Source: Stieleria magnilauensis
Lineage (GTDB): Bacteria > Planctomycetota > Planctomycetia > Pirellulales > Pirellulaceae
Direction: 5' to 3'
Length of the DNA stretch: 64,000 bases
Assembly (NCBI GenBank): GCA_007753675.1
Contig: CP036432.1
Span: 9,953,381 to 10,017,380, forward strand
The position numbers were made by a program, and so were the translations under genes. The notes beneath the pieces are model-generated. The model was not told the origin of the DNA, made no database searches, and worked only from the letters and a program-made list of their open reading frames with translations. Of the stretch, positions 1 to 15,000 are shown one piece after another (the first letter of the stretch is position 1; every line of letters begins with the position of its first letter).

Positions 1-3000
1 ATTTGCCCCCAAGTCGAACCGCTCAGTTGACGCAGATAGATTTCGCTTTGATCGCCGGTCGTTTGGGTCCAGGCGATGGCGACGGTCTCACCGTCCACGG
101 CGATCGCAAGACCCTCAATGTCGCTGTCGGATTCGGACACACCGGCCGTTGCCACGTTACTGCCCAAGGTGACCCAATCACCCGCGGCGAAACGACGGGC
201 ATATGCATTTTTGGCGCCCGAGGATTGATCCAGCCATGCGATCACGGGACCCGATGGCGTGATCGCGATCGACGATTCGTCGGCGCGGTCGGACGGGTTT
301 CCGCCTGTGATTCCACCCGGCAAAAGCGAATCACCGATGGGCACCCAAGCACCGCTGCCGGCGCCCGCCGTTGGATCCCATTTGGCGGCGCGGAGGTCGC
401 TGCCGGCGGCATCGATTTCGGTCCAAACCACGATCGGGTTGTTGTCCGCATCGATCGCGATCGAGGGACGACGCGATGAAGTCGGCGTGGCGACCACTCC
501 GCCCGCTGCGACGCTGCCGGCCAGTTGACGCCAGCCGACACCCGATTCGTGGACCGCAACGTAAACTTCAAAGTTGCCATGCCGCGCATCGGCCCAGGTC
601 ACATAGCGTTTGCCCGACGCATCGATCGCGACGGCGGGCTCGATAGAAACCGGACCACCACCGCTGATTCCCCAGCCCGATGCCGATCCGGCAAACTCGG
701 TCCAACGCCCCGTATAGGTCGGCCCGGTGGGAAGGGTTGCGACGGCCAGAATCATCGGATCGGCCGTCGTCAGAACCGGATCGGCCGTCGGCGTTGGCGT
801 CACGAAATCACTCGGCGTCGCAGCTTCACCGGAACCGTAGTCGTAGGTCTGAACCGTTTCCGTCACGACATCGATGAAGTCGTCACCGGCTTCACCAAAC
901 ATCAGATCGGTTCCACCGCCGCCGAACAGTTGGTCCTGTCCCGAACCTGTTTCGTCGGCACCGGTTCCGAAGTCACCAAAGATGCGATCGGCCGCGCCGT
1001 CATCGGCCGTTCCGTCACCCACCCCTGTCGTGTTGTGGCCATACAGAATGTCGTGATCATCGTCACCGAGCAGGACATCGATGCCGCCATCGCCGGCGAT
1101 TTTGTCGTCGCCCTTGCCGCCGCGGATGACATCGTCGCCGGGTCCCCCGGAAATGACATCGTTTCCGCCCAAGCCGATGATCCATTCGTTGCCTGGACCG
1201 CCGAAGATCAGATCCGCTCCGTCATCGGAGCCTCGAATGACGTCGTCGCCTTCCTGTCCCAAGAGTTGATCCAGGGTGCCGCCACCGCCGAGAAGTTCAT
1301 CGTCGCCGAGTCCTCCACGAACCAGATCGACGCCGATTCCGCCGTCCAGGAAATCATCTCCGGCGTCTCCGTCGAGCGTGTCATTGCCGCCCTGTCCAAA
1401 CAGACGGTCTTGGCCTGTTCCGCCGGCGAGTGTGTCGTCACCGAAATGCGAACCATACAGTTCGTCGTCGTCAGATCCGCCCAGCAAGCGATCGCCCAAA
1501 CCGTGACCGGCAAACATCCAATCGTTGCCCGATCCGCCGTCGGCGTCGTCGCTACCGAGCCCGGTATCGATGCGGTCGTTTCCATCGCCTCCCAGTACGT
1601 GATCGGCACCGGCGAGAGCCCAGATTTGGTCGTCGCCGGGTCCTCCAATGATCAAATCGCCGAAGTAGATTGCGTCGGTGAAATCAGGATCTGTATCGCC
1701 ACCCTCGTCGGCACCGGTGATTCGATCATCGCCTTCGTCGCCATTGAGAACGTTGCCGATTCCAGTCCCCGCGAATAAGACGTCGTTGCCGATTCCTCCC
1801 GAGAGGCTGTCGGTCCCTTCGCCGCCGTCGAGGTAATCTGTTCCGTCACCGCCGCTGATTGAGTCTTGACCGGTCTGACCGAAAAGGATGTCGTCACCGG
1901 CATCCCCTTGAAGCTGATCGTTGCCGGGGCCGCCGTAGGCTTGATCATTTCCTTCGCCCCCTAGGATCGAGTCGGCGCCCGCGCCGCCAAAGAGGTCATC
2001 ATTCGAATCGCCGCCCGAGACGGTATCGTCACCGTCTTGTCCATGAACCTCATCGCGACCGTCATCTCCGAACAGTTGGTCCGCGGCGGCATCGTCGTTG
2101 CTGCCTTGGATGCCGTGACCAAAGATTCGGTCCTGGCCGTCGTTGCCGTGGATGATGTCGGCGCCAAAGTTCCCCAGTAGAACGTCGTTGCCGGAGGAAC
2201 CGTTGATCGAATCATTGCCGCCATCGGTGGTCGGTATCGTGAGTTTCAGCTCGGCTTCTCGAACAACGCCGTCGGTTTGGTCTTCCGAAAGAGCATAAAT
2301 TCGGTAGGTACTGCTGCCGTCGGGGATCACGTCCCAGGCTTCACTGAGCACCAAGGAGATTGATGTATTGCTGACGATTCGACGGCGTTGCAATGCGCCC
2401 GTTCCGATCGTGATCCGCACAAACAATCCGGCCAAACTTTCATCGCCGATCGGAAACGCGGCCGACGTATCGGTCAGTGTTGTGCCGGTCGCCGAAGTCG
2501 GACTGGAGAAAAATTGCACGTCACGACGTGACGTCCGCGTGTCGAGATCCGGGTGCGTTCCCAGTCGTGTGACGATCGCCCCATCGGAATCGAAGTAATC
2601 GACTCGCCCCAAATCGCCGAAGATCAGGTCGTCACCAAGACCACCCGTCAGAGTATCCGCCCCCTCCTCACCGAAGATCAAAAGCGAGCGATCCGTGGTT
2701 GTAGCGTCAACCGTATCATCGCCTCGCCCGGTACTCAGCGAGATTGATCCATCGGCCTGATCGAGAATCTCGTAAACGCTGGTCGCATCCGGGATGGTTT
2801 CCCAGGCCAAGGCGATCGTAATCGTGTCATGGGTGTTGGAGAGGATTTGTCGTGTCTGTCCGATTCCCGTACCGGCAGTGATGCGCACACGATGTCCTTG
2901 TATTCCCAGTCCGGTCACGGGATAGTTCGCCGAAGCGTCGACCAGCGTTGCGGTCGCTCCGGATGTGGCGGTTCCGGAGGCGACGATTTGATCGACGGCG

Positions 3001-6000
3001 TTCAGTTTCAGCACAACGTTGTCGTCGCCTGGACCGGTGTTGACCGTCGTCCACGTTTGGAATCCGTCTTCGCGAATTTGCGCACCGACGATTTGCAAAT
3101 CGTCGTGACCCGCACCCAATTTGACGTCGACGACTTCCAAATCATTGTATCGGATCCCGCCGGGTTGGCTCCTGCCACCGATCGTAACGTCCGGTCCCAT
3201 TCCGAGACCCGCGACGCGCGAGGCGCTTAATGTGCCGGTGCTGTCCGCCAGCGAGTCGTCGTGCCATAACGTCATCACGTCGATTTGCTCTTCTTCCTTG
3301 GCGAAGAAGTTCAAACTCATCGTCGTGACGGCGTATTTTTTGACGTCGCCCAGTTGCGTTGCAGTCAGCCCCCAACTCTCGTTCAGCGTCAATTTCGCTT
3401 GGCCGCCACCGAGATCAGCCGCCGCGAGGATCAAACGAAACAGTCCGACACCAGGTCCTTCGGTGATTTCGATGGTCTTGTTCAGCAGGTCAGCGAGCGT
3501 CGTCACACCACTGACCGCGAGCAGATCCGACGTGTTTGCCGTCAGCGATTTGTCTTCCATCAAGATCACGTTGCCGGTGGCCGGTCGAACATTCAGTTCG
3601 CCCGGTAGAAGCACGGCGCCGCCGAGCAACGCCGAACCGTTGCCGCCGGCACCTTCGACCACGAGTGGACCTTGAATGCCAGCGAGCGAATGTATGGAAG
3701 GTGCGAAAACTTTGGTGTCCCCTCCGTCCACGATCAAATCATCGACCGCCCGGACAAGAATTTCTTTGGGCTGGTTCCAATCCGACGGAGTAAATGTCAA
3801 CTCGAGCGTTCCGTCGGCTTGACTCACGGCGCCCGCGGCAGAACTTGTGACACCGACTTGGACGAGATCGTTGCGGATCACGCTCCGTGTCGATTTCGTC
3901 ATCTGTGGCACCACGACCACTTTCACATTCGCGCTCGGTTGCCGAGTCAGTACGACCGTGTAAGTGTCCGCGATCGGCGGCTGCGCAGAGGCCGACGAAC
4001 TCTCAATCACGTCGGTCGAGCCGAAGGTCTCGCGGATCAGCACCTGAGACACATCGTTGTCGGCGATACTCACCGGCAGGGGCGATACGCTGGACTGATG
4101 GAAGCCCGGCTTGCGATACGAGTAGGTGACTTGGATTTGGCCTTTTACACGATCGGGTTTGCCGGAATCGTCTTGGAAAACGATCTTGTTGGAAACCACG
4201 CGATAGCGATTGCTCGGTCGCGTTTGCCCGTCAACGGTCACCGTGATCGTTGCCCCAGAGTCAGGCTTTCGCTCAAGCGGAACAAACGAAACACGCTTGG
4301 ACGCAACGATGGTTTCGCTGGCCGGAATCACTTGATCCACGTCGGTCGCACTCGTGATCGCGAACTCGATCGATCCGAAATGGAAACCTTCACGAATCGA
4401 ATCATCCGCGGCGTTGACGGTGACCGTTTGAGCGGTGTTCCAATTGGTGCTGTCGAAGACAAGTTGCGATGGTGAGAGTGTGACTTCGCTGCCGCCGGCC
4501 AGGTCGACCGTGACGGTACCGGTGGGTTGGCGAGACAGTTTTAATTCAAGTCGATCACCCGTTCCGCCTTCGATCACCTCGGTTGCCCCATCGGCGTCAC
4601 CTGGGGCCGGAGTCGACGCATCGGCCTGGACGACAATCAATTCCGCCGCATCGTTGTCATAGACGGTGACGGATACTGAAGGCGCTTTGAGTTCATGGTA
4701 GTGCTGGACGACGTACCGACTGGCGGTCGTGGGCGTGACGGTCCACTCGCCGCTGCGTAGCGTCAGCGTGTTAGCGGTGTTGGACAGAATCAGTCGCTGC
4801 TCGCCGAGTCCTGGCCCCTCGATCATCGTGACGTAACGTCCCCGCAGACCTTCGGCGGCGGTCGGAAAGCTGGCGCTCGTGTCGACGATTGTGTTGTCGG
4901 TCACCTGCGTGGGAGAACCCGAGAAAGCATCGTCGGGGACTCGCGGGTCACCGACGACCGTGACGGTGTGCGTGATCACGCCCGTGTGCGTGCCTTCGAT
5001 CGCGTCGTCGTCATAGTCGTGTAATTCGCTCGCATCGTTGTTCGGGGCGTCGACATGAATCGTCTGAGGGAGCATCCAGTTGGCCGGAGTGAACTTGAGC
5101 ACGACCGAGTGGGTTTCAAAATTGTTCGAAGAACCGGTGGCGTTGGAATAGATACGGAATTTTTTTGCTTTCAGTTCCTTGTCGCGGCCGATCGGCACCG
5201 GCGCGTTGACAGTGACCAACACGTCCGCCAACGGTGCATGGGCGAGAGTGATGTCATAGCTGTCGCTGAACCCGTCTTCGCCGACGATCGTCTCTCCTTC
5301 GCTTTGCGTGATGATGATCGACGGTTCGTCATTGTCGGCGACGTTGGCCGAGATGCCGATTACTTTTGCACCGTGGTAATTGCTGTCAACGCTTTCGACC
5401 GAGTGTGCGATGATCCCGCTGTGCCCGAGCAAGTCGTTGCTGACGACCGGCGGCGTCGCACCGGACATGTTGAACGTGTCGCTTCCCAGTCCGCCGGCGA
5501 TCTCGGTGACGAATTCGGCACCGGTGCTTTGCACGTAGAACCGATCGTCGCCTTCGGCACCGTCAACTTTTAATGATTCAATGTTGACGAACCGCGGTTG
5601 AACGCCAGCTCCAAAGATGCCGTCTTTGGTGACCACGAAATCGTCGCCGAATTCAGTCCCGATCACGATGACGGTGTCAAAGCCGTCGCCACCATCGATA
5701 TTGACCGGTGCGTTGACGACGTACTCGATCAAGTCCGCTCCGGCGCCGCCGGAGATATCGGTGCGATCTCGAACGGGTTCCTGCGAACCGGCCAGCGCAA
5801 AGGCGCGGATCGCAAAACTGTCGTCGCCCTCGTCTCCGTTCAGACTGAGCACCGCCATGTTATGGAACACAACGAACGTGTCATTGCCGACACCGCCTTG
5901 AATGGTCATCGGATAACGGGTGCCGTTGCTGAGGAACCCGCGTGTGGTCTCGATCGTCGCAAAGGCGTCCTCGTCGCGGATGCCATTGAGCGGATTGGTG

Positions 6001-9000
6001 TCATCCGCCGTGCTCGGTGTCGAAGGACCGAGACGACGCGATCGGTACAGTTGACCGACTTGAAAGAAGTCATCGCCCAAGCTGCCGTCGATCGTCAATT
6101 CGGCACCGACGTCATCAACGGCAAACCGATCGTCGCCCAACGAACCGCTGACCAAGATCCGTTCAACGCTCTTATAATTGACGCGTTCAACATCCTTCTT
6201 TGCATTGATCATGGCGACGAAGGCGATTCCGTCTTGCACCAGATGATTCGCCCGGAGCAGGAACTGATCGTCCAAATCGGTGCCGATCACTTCCAGCAAA
6301 TCCGTATCGGTTTGGACACCGCTGTCGGAAACATTGACCAGCGAACTGGTCGTGCCGCCCAGGAAGGTGATTTCATACGTGTCGTTTCCTTCTTCGCCGT
6401 CCAGCAAGTCGGTGCCGATCGCTCCGAGCAGCAGGTCGTGGTCGTCGCCGCCGAGCAGCGTGTCGACTCCTGCACCGCCGTCGAGCGTGTCGTTTCCGGC
6501 GCCCCCTTCCAGCCGATCGGCATCGCCGCCGCCGAGCAGTTCGTCGTCACCGCCGTCACCAAACAGCGTGTCGGCACCCGCGCCGCCGTCCAACTTGTCT
6601 CCGTCGTCGCCGCCTTCGAGTCGGTCGACGCCGGCATTGCCCAGCAACGTGTCGTTGCCGGCGTCTCCCTTGAGCAGATCAGACTCATCGCCTCCGTTTA
6701 AAATGTCATTTCCCGGACCACCTTCGAGGGTGTTTTTCCCCCGCTCTCCATAGAGCGTGTCATGGTCTCCGCCGCCGAAGAGCAGGTCGGCGCCCAGACC
6801 GGCGTAGATCGTGTCGTTGCCGGCATCGCCACGTAAGGTGTCAGCGAATCCGGCGAATCCGCGTTTGGTATCCAGGACGGATTTGATCGATCCATTTGTG
6901 TTGAGTTGAACTCGCCCTCCGTCACCAATGATCGTATCCCGATCGCTGCCGCCGTTGACCGTGTCGGATCCCCCGGCACCCAAGATTAAATCGTTGCCTG
7001 TGCCACCATCAATGCTGTCGTTGCCGTCTCCGAATTTGACCTTCGAACGGTAATACGAATTGCCGATTTCACCGGAATCGCCGAAGACGACGTCGCCTCC
7101 ACCGCCCGCGTTGATCGTGTCGTTTCCGAGGCCACCATAGATCACGTCATCGCCACCGCCGCCGGTGATGACATCATCGCCAGGTCCCCCGAGAATGATC
7201 GCGTTGCCCGAGTTGGGACCCAAGATGATGGTGTCGTTCCCCGGACCTCCGTCGATCTCGTACGTGATCGATGCATTGGTAATGCCGCTCAAGTCGATCG
7301 TGTCATCGCCCTGGCCGCCTTGAATGATCAGCTTGACCGGGTTGTCATAATCGGTATTGAATCGATAGATGCCTTGGGAAGGATCAAAGATCTCGACACG
7401 AATCTCCGACGCATCACCGGGATTCTGAGTCACGCGAAAGTTTTCGCCGTCATCCTTGACATTGCCGTTTAATCGCTTGTCCGACAGAGGCCCCATGTTG
7501 AGTTGCAGAACGTTATCGGACACTTCCGTCGCAAGTTTTGGCACCCGCGTGAAGTCAACGTCGAAATCGAGGATCTTGCCTTCCGGACCAAACGCCCATG
7601 TTTTATCAATTGAGAACAGGAACAGATCGATTTTGAGAAAGGCCTCCATCCGCGCGACCATATCACCGGAGAGGTCAAAAATCGCCAGTGGGGACAGCAG
7701 CGGGTCTCCATGTTTGAATTCGCCGGCGATATTGTCGGCGAGTTCGCCAAGCCTGACCTTGCCGTCGCGATTCGGATCGTACAGATCGAACAGCACTTGG
7801 GCGAACACGCCGCCGCCAACGCCCGCTTCGGCAATTCCAAGATTGAGTTCCGCCGCCGCGCGGAGCCCGGCATCAAACACCAACTCGGGAACATCTTTGC
7901 CGCTGCCGTCGGCGTTTTCTGTGTCACTGATGTAAAGCCCGTCGAAAATCAACAGCGGGTTTTGGAAATCGGCCTCGGCGAATCGGCGGATTCCATACGT
8001 GTCGTATCCGAACGCGATTCCCTTGCCGGTTTTTGGATTGCCGAGGCTGGCATCCACGTTACCGGTAATCGAAACCCCTAACGGTCCGAGAATCGGGAAG
8101 AAGGCTTTGTAGTCAAAATCGACGAAGAGTCGTTGCAGCGTCAGTGTGACAAGCGTCACATCGCGTCCCAACAGCAGACCTAACAAGCTGGTCGGATTGT
8201 CTAACACTGGGATGTCGACGGTCGGACTTGCATTGACGTTCTTCAGAAACGTCGACGATGTCTTTTCGCCCTTGCCATTGAGGACGTTCAGGTCGAACCC
8301 AGTGACACCGGGAATGGTGAAGTTTTGAACCTTGCTAAGATCCGTGAGGGAACTACTTAAATCGGGCGTGATGCTGCTCGCGGGATCGTAGAGAACAAAG
8401 GGACTGGTGGAGATCGGCAACTGCGCGTTCTCGGTATCCGTCAATTCGCCAAAGGCGTTGACGAACGTGATGATCTCCGCGACCGTTTCGATGTAGGCCG
8501 GATCAAAATTGCCGTAGTAGGCCGCGATATCCAACAAGGTGATCTCGGGTCCGAGATCGGAAATCACCGGAATCGGTGTGGTTAGCGTGTCGATCACCGG
8601 CTGAATCGGTTTGGTGAACTTGGCAATTTCGGTGAAGACCGGGCCGAGCAAGTTGGTCGCAAAGGATCCGATATCGATGCTGAGGTTATCGAATTGAACC
8701 TTTTGCAAACCATCGAGAATCAAGTTGCCATTGAGGATCGATGCCAGCGGCTTGATGTCCAGTTGCGTCGTTCCCGGATTCGCATCGATTCGCCAGTCGA
8801 GCCAGAAGTCTGCCTTGATGTTGGGAAATGCGTTCGAGTTTTGCGAGTTGATTCCCAGCGTGAGGGCGAGATCAGCGACAGCCTTCGCCGCGATTCCGAA
8901 TTCCAGATCGAGCGAACCGAACTCCGAGAGTTCCACCTTGTGATCGCCGGTCGCCGTGACGTCGATTTGAAACGTTGCCTCAAGTTCCGTTTGTCCCTTG

Positions 9001-12000
9001 TCGGTCGCGGTGGCTTCCAGGAATCCAAGTTCGAGCGAAATCTCACTACCGGCCTCCGGCTCGGCTTTAATCGTGAAGTCGATTTCGGCATCGGATTGGT
9101 CTTGGTTGAGCAGCAGATAAAATCCGTCTTGGGCGCTCAATCCGAACCCGACATCCATCGTCCATCCGATCTGCGTTGCCAACGCGCCCGACGAGGAAAG
9201 GCCGAGTCCGGGAATGCCAAAATCAAAGCCGATGTCAGTGTCGGCATTCGTCAAATCCTGTCCCAGCTGAAACACCCATTCGAAGTAAACGGCATCGGGC
9301 TCGACACCGACATCATTCACGTTGGTCTTCAGTCGGATGAAATTATCGTTGGGATCATTTGGATCGTCGGGAAATAGTGGGTCGGTGGGTAATTCGCGAA
9401 GAATATCCAGTCCGCCAGTGCCGAGCAGTCCGACCAGCTGCTGTACGACGAAATTCTCGTCCGGATCGGCCGATGTTTCGACCGCTTTTCGCAAACCGGC
9501 AACAAACGTTTCCCGAAAGTCTTCGACGAATTGTGCGCCGTCTTCGAGCGAATCACCGATCAGCGGAATCGTGAAGCTGCCGATCTGGCCGTCCATCAAC
9601 GTCTGGACCAGTTCCAAGAAGGCATCGACACCATCAATCGCCAGCAACAGGTTGTCCAGTGGACTGAAATTGTCCAAATCGATATTGAACAAGTTGGCAA
9701 TCGGAATCGGATTGTTGTTCGGATCCACGGCCGTCAACGTGTCCGTGACGTCAATCCCGTTGGACAGACTCGCAGCCAAGGTGGCGTCGTACTGGATCGT
9801 GCCCTTGAACTTCGATTCGGGAACGTAGACGGGAAGGTCGACGTCCAGTGTTCCGCCGATCGAGGCCGTGAAGTACGTACCCAAGTTATTCGTCGTTGTT
9901 GAGAAGACTTCGCTGAGCAACTTGGGTGTCGCAACCGCAGGATCGTTGTCGAAATCGAGTCCGGCGTGAAAGAGCTTGCCATTGGGAACGGGTCCGCCAG
10001 GAGTCGGCCCCACAGTCGCCTGGCCCTTACGAACCGCCACCGAAATCGGTTTGATGCCGGCTTTGAAATTAAGATCGGTCGCGGCGGCGGCGAGCGTTCC
10101 GGTCAAGCCCGCCGAATCGAACACGTAAACATTGGTCGGTGACGTCAGGTCGATTCCGAAATCGAGTGTGAAATCCAAATCTCCGGTCGCCCGCAATCCC
10201 GCCGACCCGGTCAAGATGCCGGCACCGCCGAGATCAAAATTGATTCCCAGGTTTTTGTCAAAATCAGCACCAAGGTCGACCGTGATTCGAAGTAAATCCA
10301 GATCATCGGTGGTATCACTCGGCGTCCCTTTGTTGTCCGTGTACAGCGCCAGCGTGAGCGGATCGGCCGCCGACGCCACGCCGAGCGCTTCCTCAATCTT
10401 GTCTTCCAGGAACTGCAGCGTGGCAGCCGGATTGGCGCGGGCCTGGTCAACGACCGCTTTGAACTTCTTGGTCAGTGAAATCAGATCGTGAAGGCTGACG
10501 TCAAGGACGGGCAGATCCTCGTCCAGGAATCCGAATTTTTCGAACGCGCCCAGGAAATCGACGAGTTGGCTGAGAGCGTCGAGGATGGAATCGAACGTCA
10601 AATCCGGCGTGTCAAATTTGATCAATTCGCCCAGGTCCGTCATGTTGACGATGATCGCACCGCTGGCGGACAAGTCGGCGAAGATGTTGGGGACTTGAAT
10701 ATTGAGCTTGGGATTGTTGATTTGAACGAAGGGCAGGTCGGGTGTGACTTTGAGTGCCAGGTCAAGCTGCGCCGTCCCCGTCGCCGTCGGATTCGGGCCG
10801 CTGATACTGGGCAGTGCGATCACACTCGTCACGTCCGTTTGGATCCCCGTGATCAATTCGCTCAGCGTGACACGCCCGCCGAGTTGGCCTGTCGTGGGAT
10901 TCTTGAAGCCCGCCGACAGGCTGCCGCTCAAACTTCCGCCGCCGTCGAGCGCAATCCCAACAAATCCGCCGAACCGTGCGGACGCTTGAATGCCATCGTC
11001 CAGCTTCGAGTCACCATCGACATCATTCGGGTCGGGTGTCGACAAGGCGACGTTGCCGCTGAGCACCGCATTTTGAAGGAACAGCCGGTCGAGCAGTTTG
11101 ACGCCGCCGGCCTGCTGTCCCTCGATCACGTTGCTCGATCCGGTGCTTTGCCCGGACGCACTGACGTCCGCAGCCGCGGTGGCCATGATGCCCAACCGCG
11201 CCGCCGCCGCAGAGTTGTTGATAGGCTGGACGCGGAACGTCGAATTTCCGCTGGTGTTGTCGGTCAGCTGCAATGCCGTCTTGGCGGCATTCAATCCCGC
11301 TGTGACTTTTCCAGCCCCGGCGGTATTGATCGCATTGATCACATTGTCCAGCGTCGTTGCCCCATCCAGACTCACTGCGAAACTGCTACCGTCTCGGGTA
11401 AAGACACTCAGGTCGTTGGTATTCCCCAACAACGCGGTGGCTAATCCGAGTTCGTCGATGGCAGGATCACCGGCAGTGGACGTGATTCTCAAAGGGGTAG
11501 CGCCATTGAGCGCGGTGATGATCAGTTTGCGGCCAAACGATTCCGCCTTCACCAACGTGTCAATCGATTGTTTCTTGAACGCTTGATTGAGATCGAACAC
11601 AAGGTCGAGAAGATTGCCATTGCCCTGGGTGTCCGCGGCTTTGACAACGATGTTGTGCGTGTTGCCGGCGACCTCCACCGCGAAATTTGCATCCGCGGAA
11701 AGCGGCGGCAACGTCGGCCGCAACGATTTCGTCGCCCGCAAACTCACTTCATCGCCAATCTTGGTCGCCGCGCCATTGGTTGCGAAACCAAGTTCTTTTT
11801 CAAGTGCCGGCGATGCTTGGACGACATCGATTGAAAACGTCGTGACCGGCGAGTTCGTTTTGGCGCGAAACAGCAGCAAGTTGCCAAGATTGCCAGCTTC
11901 GATCTTTCCGCCCAGGCCAGCAGTCGCCAGTGCATCGTTCAGCTTTTGAACCACACCGGTCGATCCACCGATGACATCACGCGCGGTGATGTTGGCGGCG

Positions 12001-15000
12001 GGCACCGTTACCAGCACCGGTGTTTGAGATTGTCCCTGTTCGGTGGTCGTGACGTTGAACTTGGCTTCGGCAAACTGGAATCGTTCGATGACTTCAAACG
12101 GCGATGTGATCGCCAGGTCCGTTTTGATCACACCGGTTCCGTAAACGCTTTCGATGGTGTCATTGACACTCAGAAGTTGATTCGGATCGGCATCGCCGAG
12201 ATAGAGCCCCAGCGTGAACTTGAACCCCGCATTCCCGCTCAGACGCACGTTGCTCTTGCTGTCCAAATTCAGCAGCGGCTGCAGATTCAAATCAAAGTCC
12301 AACGGCACATCCAAGATGCCCATCGCGATGTTCGAGAAATCAATTTCGTAAAGCAGCGAGTCGTTCGGCGCGTCGTAACGCGCATTGATTACCGCTGGGG
12401 TCAAGCCGAGCAGCCCGGCCAGCTTGCGCGCGAGGTCTTTGTGGGTTTTGAACGTCGCTTTGTTGCCGGCGTCGAGCAATCGCTCGCGATCATCGCCGAC
12501 GCCCGTATTGTTGTCGGTGTCGGTTTTTTTGATCGTGACATCGAAGGGCGTCGTTCCCGCCGCGGTGGTGATGCTGAATTCGACCACCGCATCACCGGCG
12601 AGTTTGACTGCGTTGGGATCGCTGGAAAACGCGGTGCTTGTGACTTTTAGAAAACCGTTGTCGGAGACCGCGGTTTGCGGGTCGGTGAAATTCAGCTTCG
12701 TGTAGCCACCGGCATCACTCGCGTCCTTTTTGATGCTAAATGCCGTGATCTGGGGGTCGTCGGCGATCAGTGTGATCTTGGAACCATCACCCTCGGCACG
12801 AATTCGCGATCCCAGTCCGGCGTTTGACAGGGCCTTGTTCAAATCGAAGACCAGTTTGTTGTTGCCATCGACCTTGTCATCGTCGCCTTCGTCGAACAGC
12901 AATGCATCGGAGAACATTTCGGCGAACTTGAGGATGTCGCCGACGTTCGAATCGGTAAACGGAATGTCAAAGTTGGCAAACGCCGAACTCTTTCGTAAAC
13001 CGTCAAGGAAGTTTGCGAGCTGGCCGAGCTGACTGACCAAACTCGCCGCGTCCGTCCGAGTGAAATTGAGCAGTTCACTCATGTCCGGCGTATTGGGGAG
13101 TTGGACTTGGACCGTACTCGGATCGGTGAAGTCTGGCATGCTGACGGTAAGCGTTGAGTCAGCGGAGGCAGTTGTGATCCCCAAGATTGGGATCGTCAGT
13201 GGAAAGCTGAACTGCGCAGAACCGGAGAAGTTTGGATCGACCAATGACTTGGGGTCATTGGTGACCGCCGCGATTAACTCACGAACATCGATCCGCCCGT
13301 CGTCCGCATTCGTCTTGGGGTCGACCAGGGAAACATCCAGTTGCATATTGGCCGATCCGCTACCATCGACAACGTCAACGGAGATAAAGCCAAATCGCGC
13401 CGAAGCGTTGATCGCACTTGCAACGAGCGAGAGATTGCCGCTGACCTTTGCGTCGCGAATGAAAATGTAGTCACTTGGATCGTCTCCGGCGATAACGCCG
13501 TCCAAGTCGATGCCGAACCTCATCCCGAGATTCACGTTGGCGTCAACGTTTGCTTGTGTGGAGAAGCTAAGGTCGGCGAGTCCCTTGGCGAGATCGAAGC
13601 CAAAGTCAATGTCCTTGCTTTCATCGAATAATTCGATCGGCACATCGATTCGATAGGTCAGCTCTTTTGTGGCACTGTCATACTTCAGGTCGATCGTATC
13701 CGGTTCGAGACCGAGCGCGGTGGCGACTGTGGTGGCCAACTGCTGGACGGTAGGGAAATTGGCTTTTCCGGTAACCGGTTCGGACAGCGGCTGAACAATG
13801 CTTTGATCAAAGGCGTTGACAACATCCGTCAATGTATTCAGCGAGTCACCGAGGAACGGTACATCGACTTGAAACGCCGTGAGATGGTCCTTGACCATTT
13901 TGAGCTGATCGAGCACCTCGTCGGTGTTGACTTTCAGAAAATCCAAGAGTTGTTGACCGGGTCCCCCAGTCGCCGCCACGGAAAAGGACGTGATGTCATT
14001 CACGTCCGCCCAGGTGACGTTGACGTTGGCCGAACCGAGTTCAAAGGGCGCATCGAGACCGGGCAGGATCGCGCCGACACTGAAAGTCCCCGCCAGCACC
14101 ACGTCGTTGACCGCTGGATTTCCGGTAAAGGCCAGATCGACGATGCCGATCGTGTCTGCAGTCAGTTCGCTCGTTCGAATCTTGTTGTCGATCGTGCTGC
14201 CGGAGGGTTCCTTCAGATTGACCGAAAACGCGACGGTCGGATCGATATTCAAACTCGCGTTGTCGAGCTTGACCTCTAAGAACCCAAACCGTCCCGCACC
14301 GCGGACTTCGCCGGTTGTTTGAATCTTGCTTACGACAAGTTCCGGATGCGTGTTTCCGACGTCAAAGAAGACGCCTTGGGAATCGATCCCGAATACGAAG
14401 TGGAGATTCAACTCTGCGCTGATTTGTTGGCTGCCGTCCAGTCGGATCTTTCCACCGGCAAAGTCAAGGTTGACATCAATCGGAACGAAGCCGTCGAGAG
14501 TGTTGATGATCCGGACGTCAAACGTGGTCACTCCGGCACTTTGGGTGTAACTCACATTTCCTGGCGAACTGTCCAACGCGTCGAGTTTGTTCTTGAAGTC
14601 GTCCAGCGTGGTGATGCTATCGCCAAGATCGCCCAAGTTGAAGCCATTGGTGCCCTCCTCGATCAACCGCAGCAGGAACGAGGTGTCCCCCAAGAGGGAC
14701 TCGACCGTGCCAAACGGTGCCGCTTCCAGCGTGCCGGCGCGTCCAACCGAAGCGTCCTTCTTTCCGCTGATCGCGTCGGCCAAGAAAGTCGGGGAGGCGC
14801 CACCTAATAGTGCGGAATTCGTCGTCCCACCGGTTACCGCCGGGTCTTTGCTTCCCGATGCCATGACGGTTCGAACGGTTGCCCCAAAGAATTTCAAGCC
14901 ATCTGCGGATGATTTGAGGATTTCAGACGCCGTCGTGGGAGTGCCGATCAGGTTCGACAGCGTCGCATTTGAATAGGAAATGGATTGCCGTCCCGCAACG

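Noticed and set aside
3-4662. Many plus-strand open frames over the left part
   Set aside because: They are antisense to the G/D-rich repeats of the giant minus-strand gene, show low-complexity reversed repeats and have no independent start signals.
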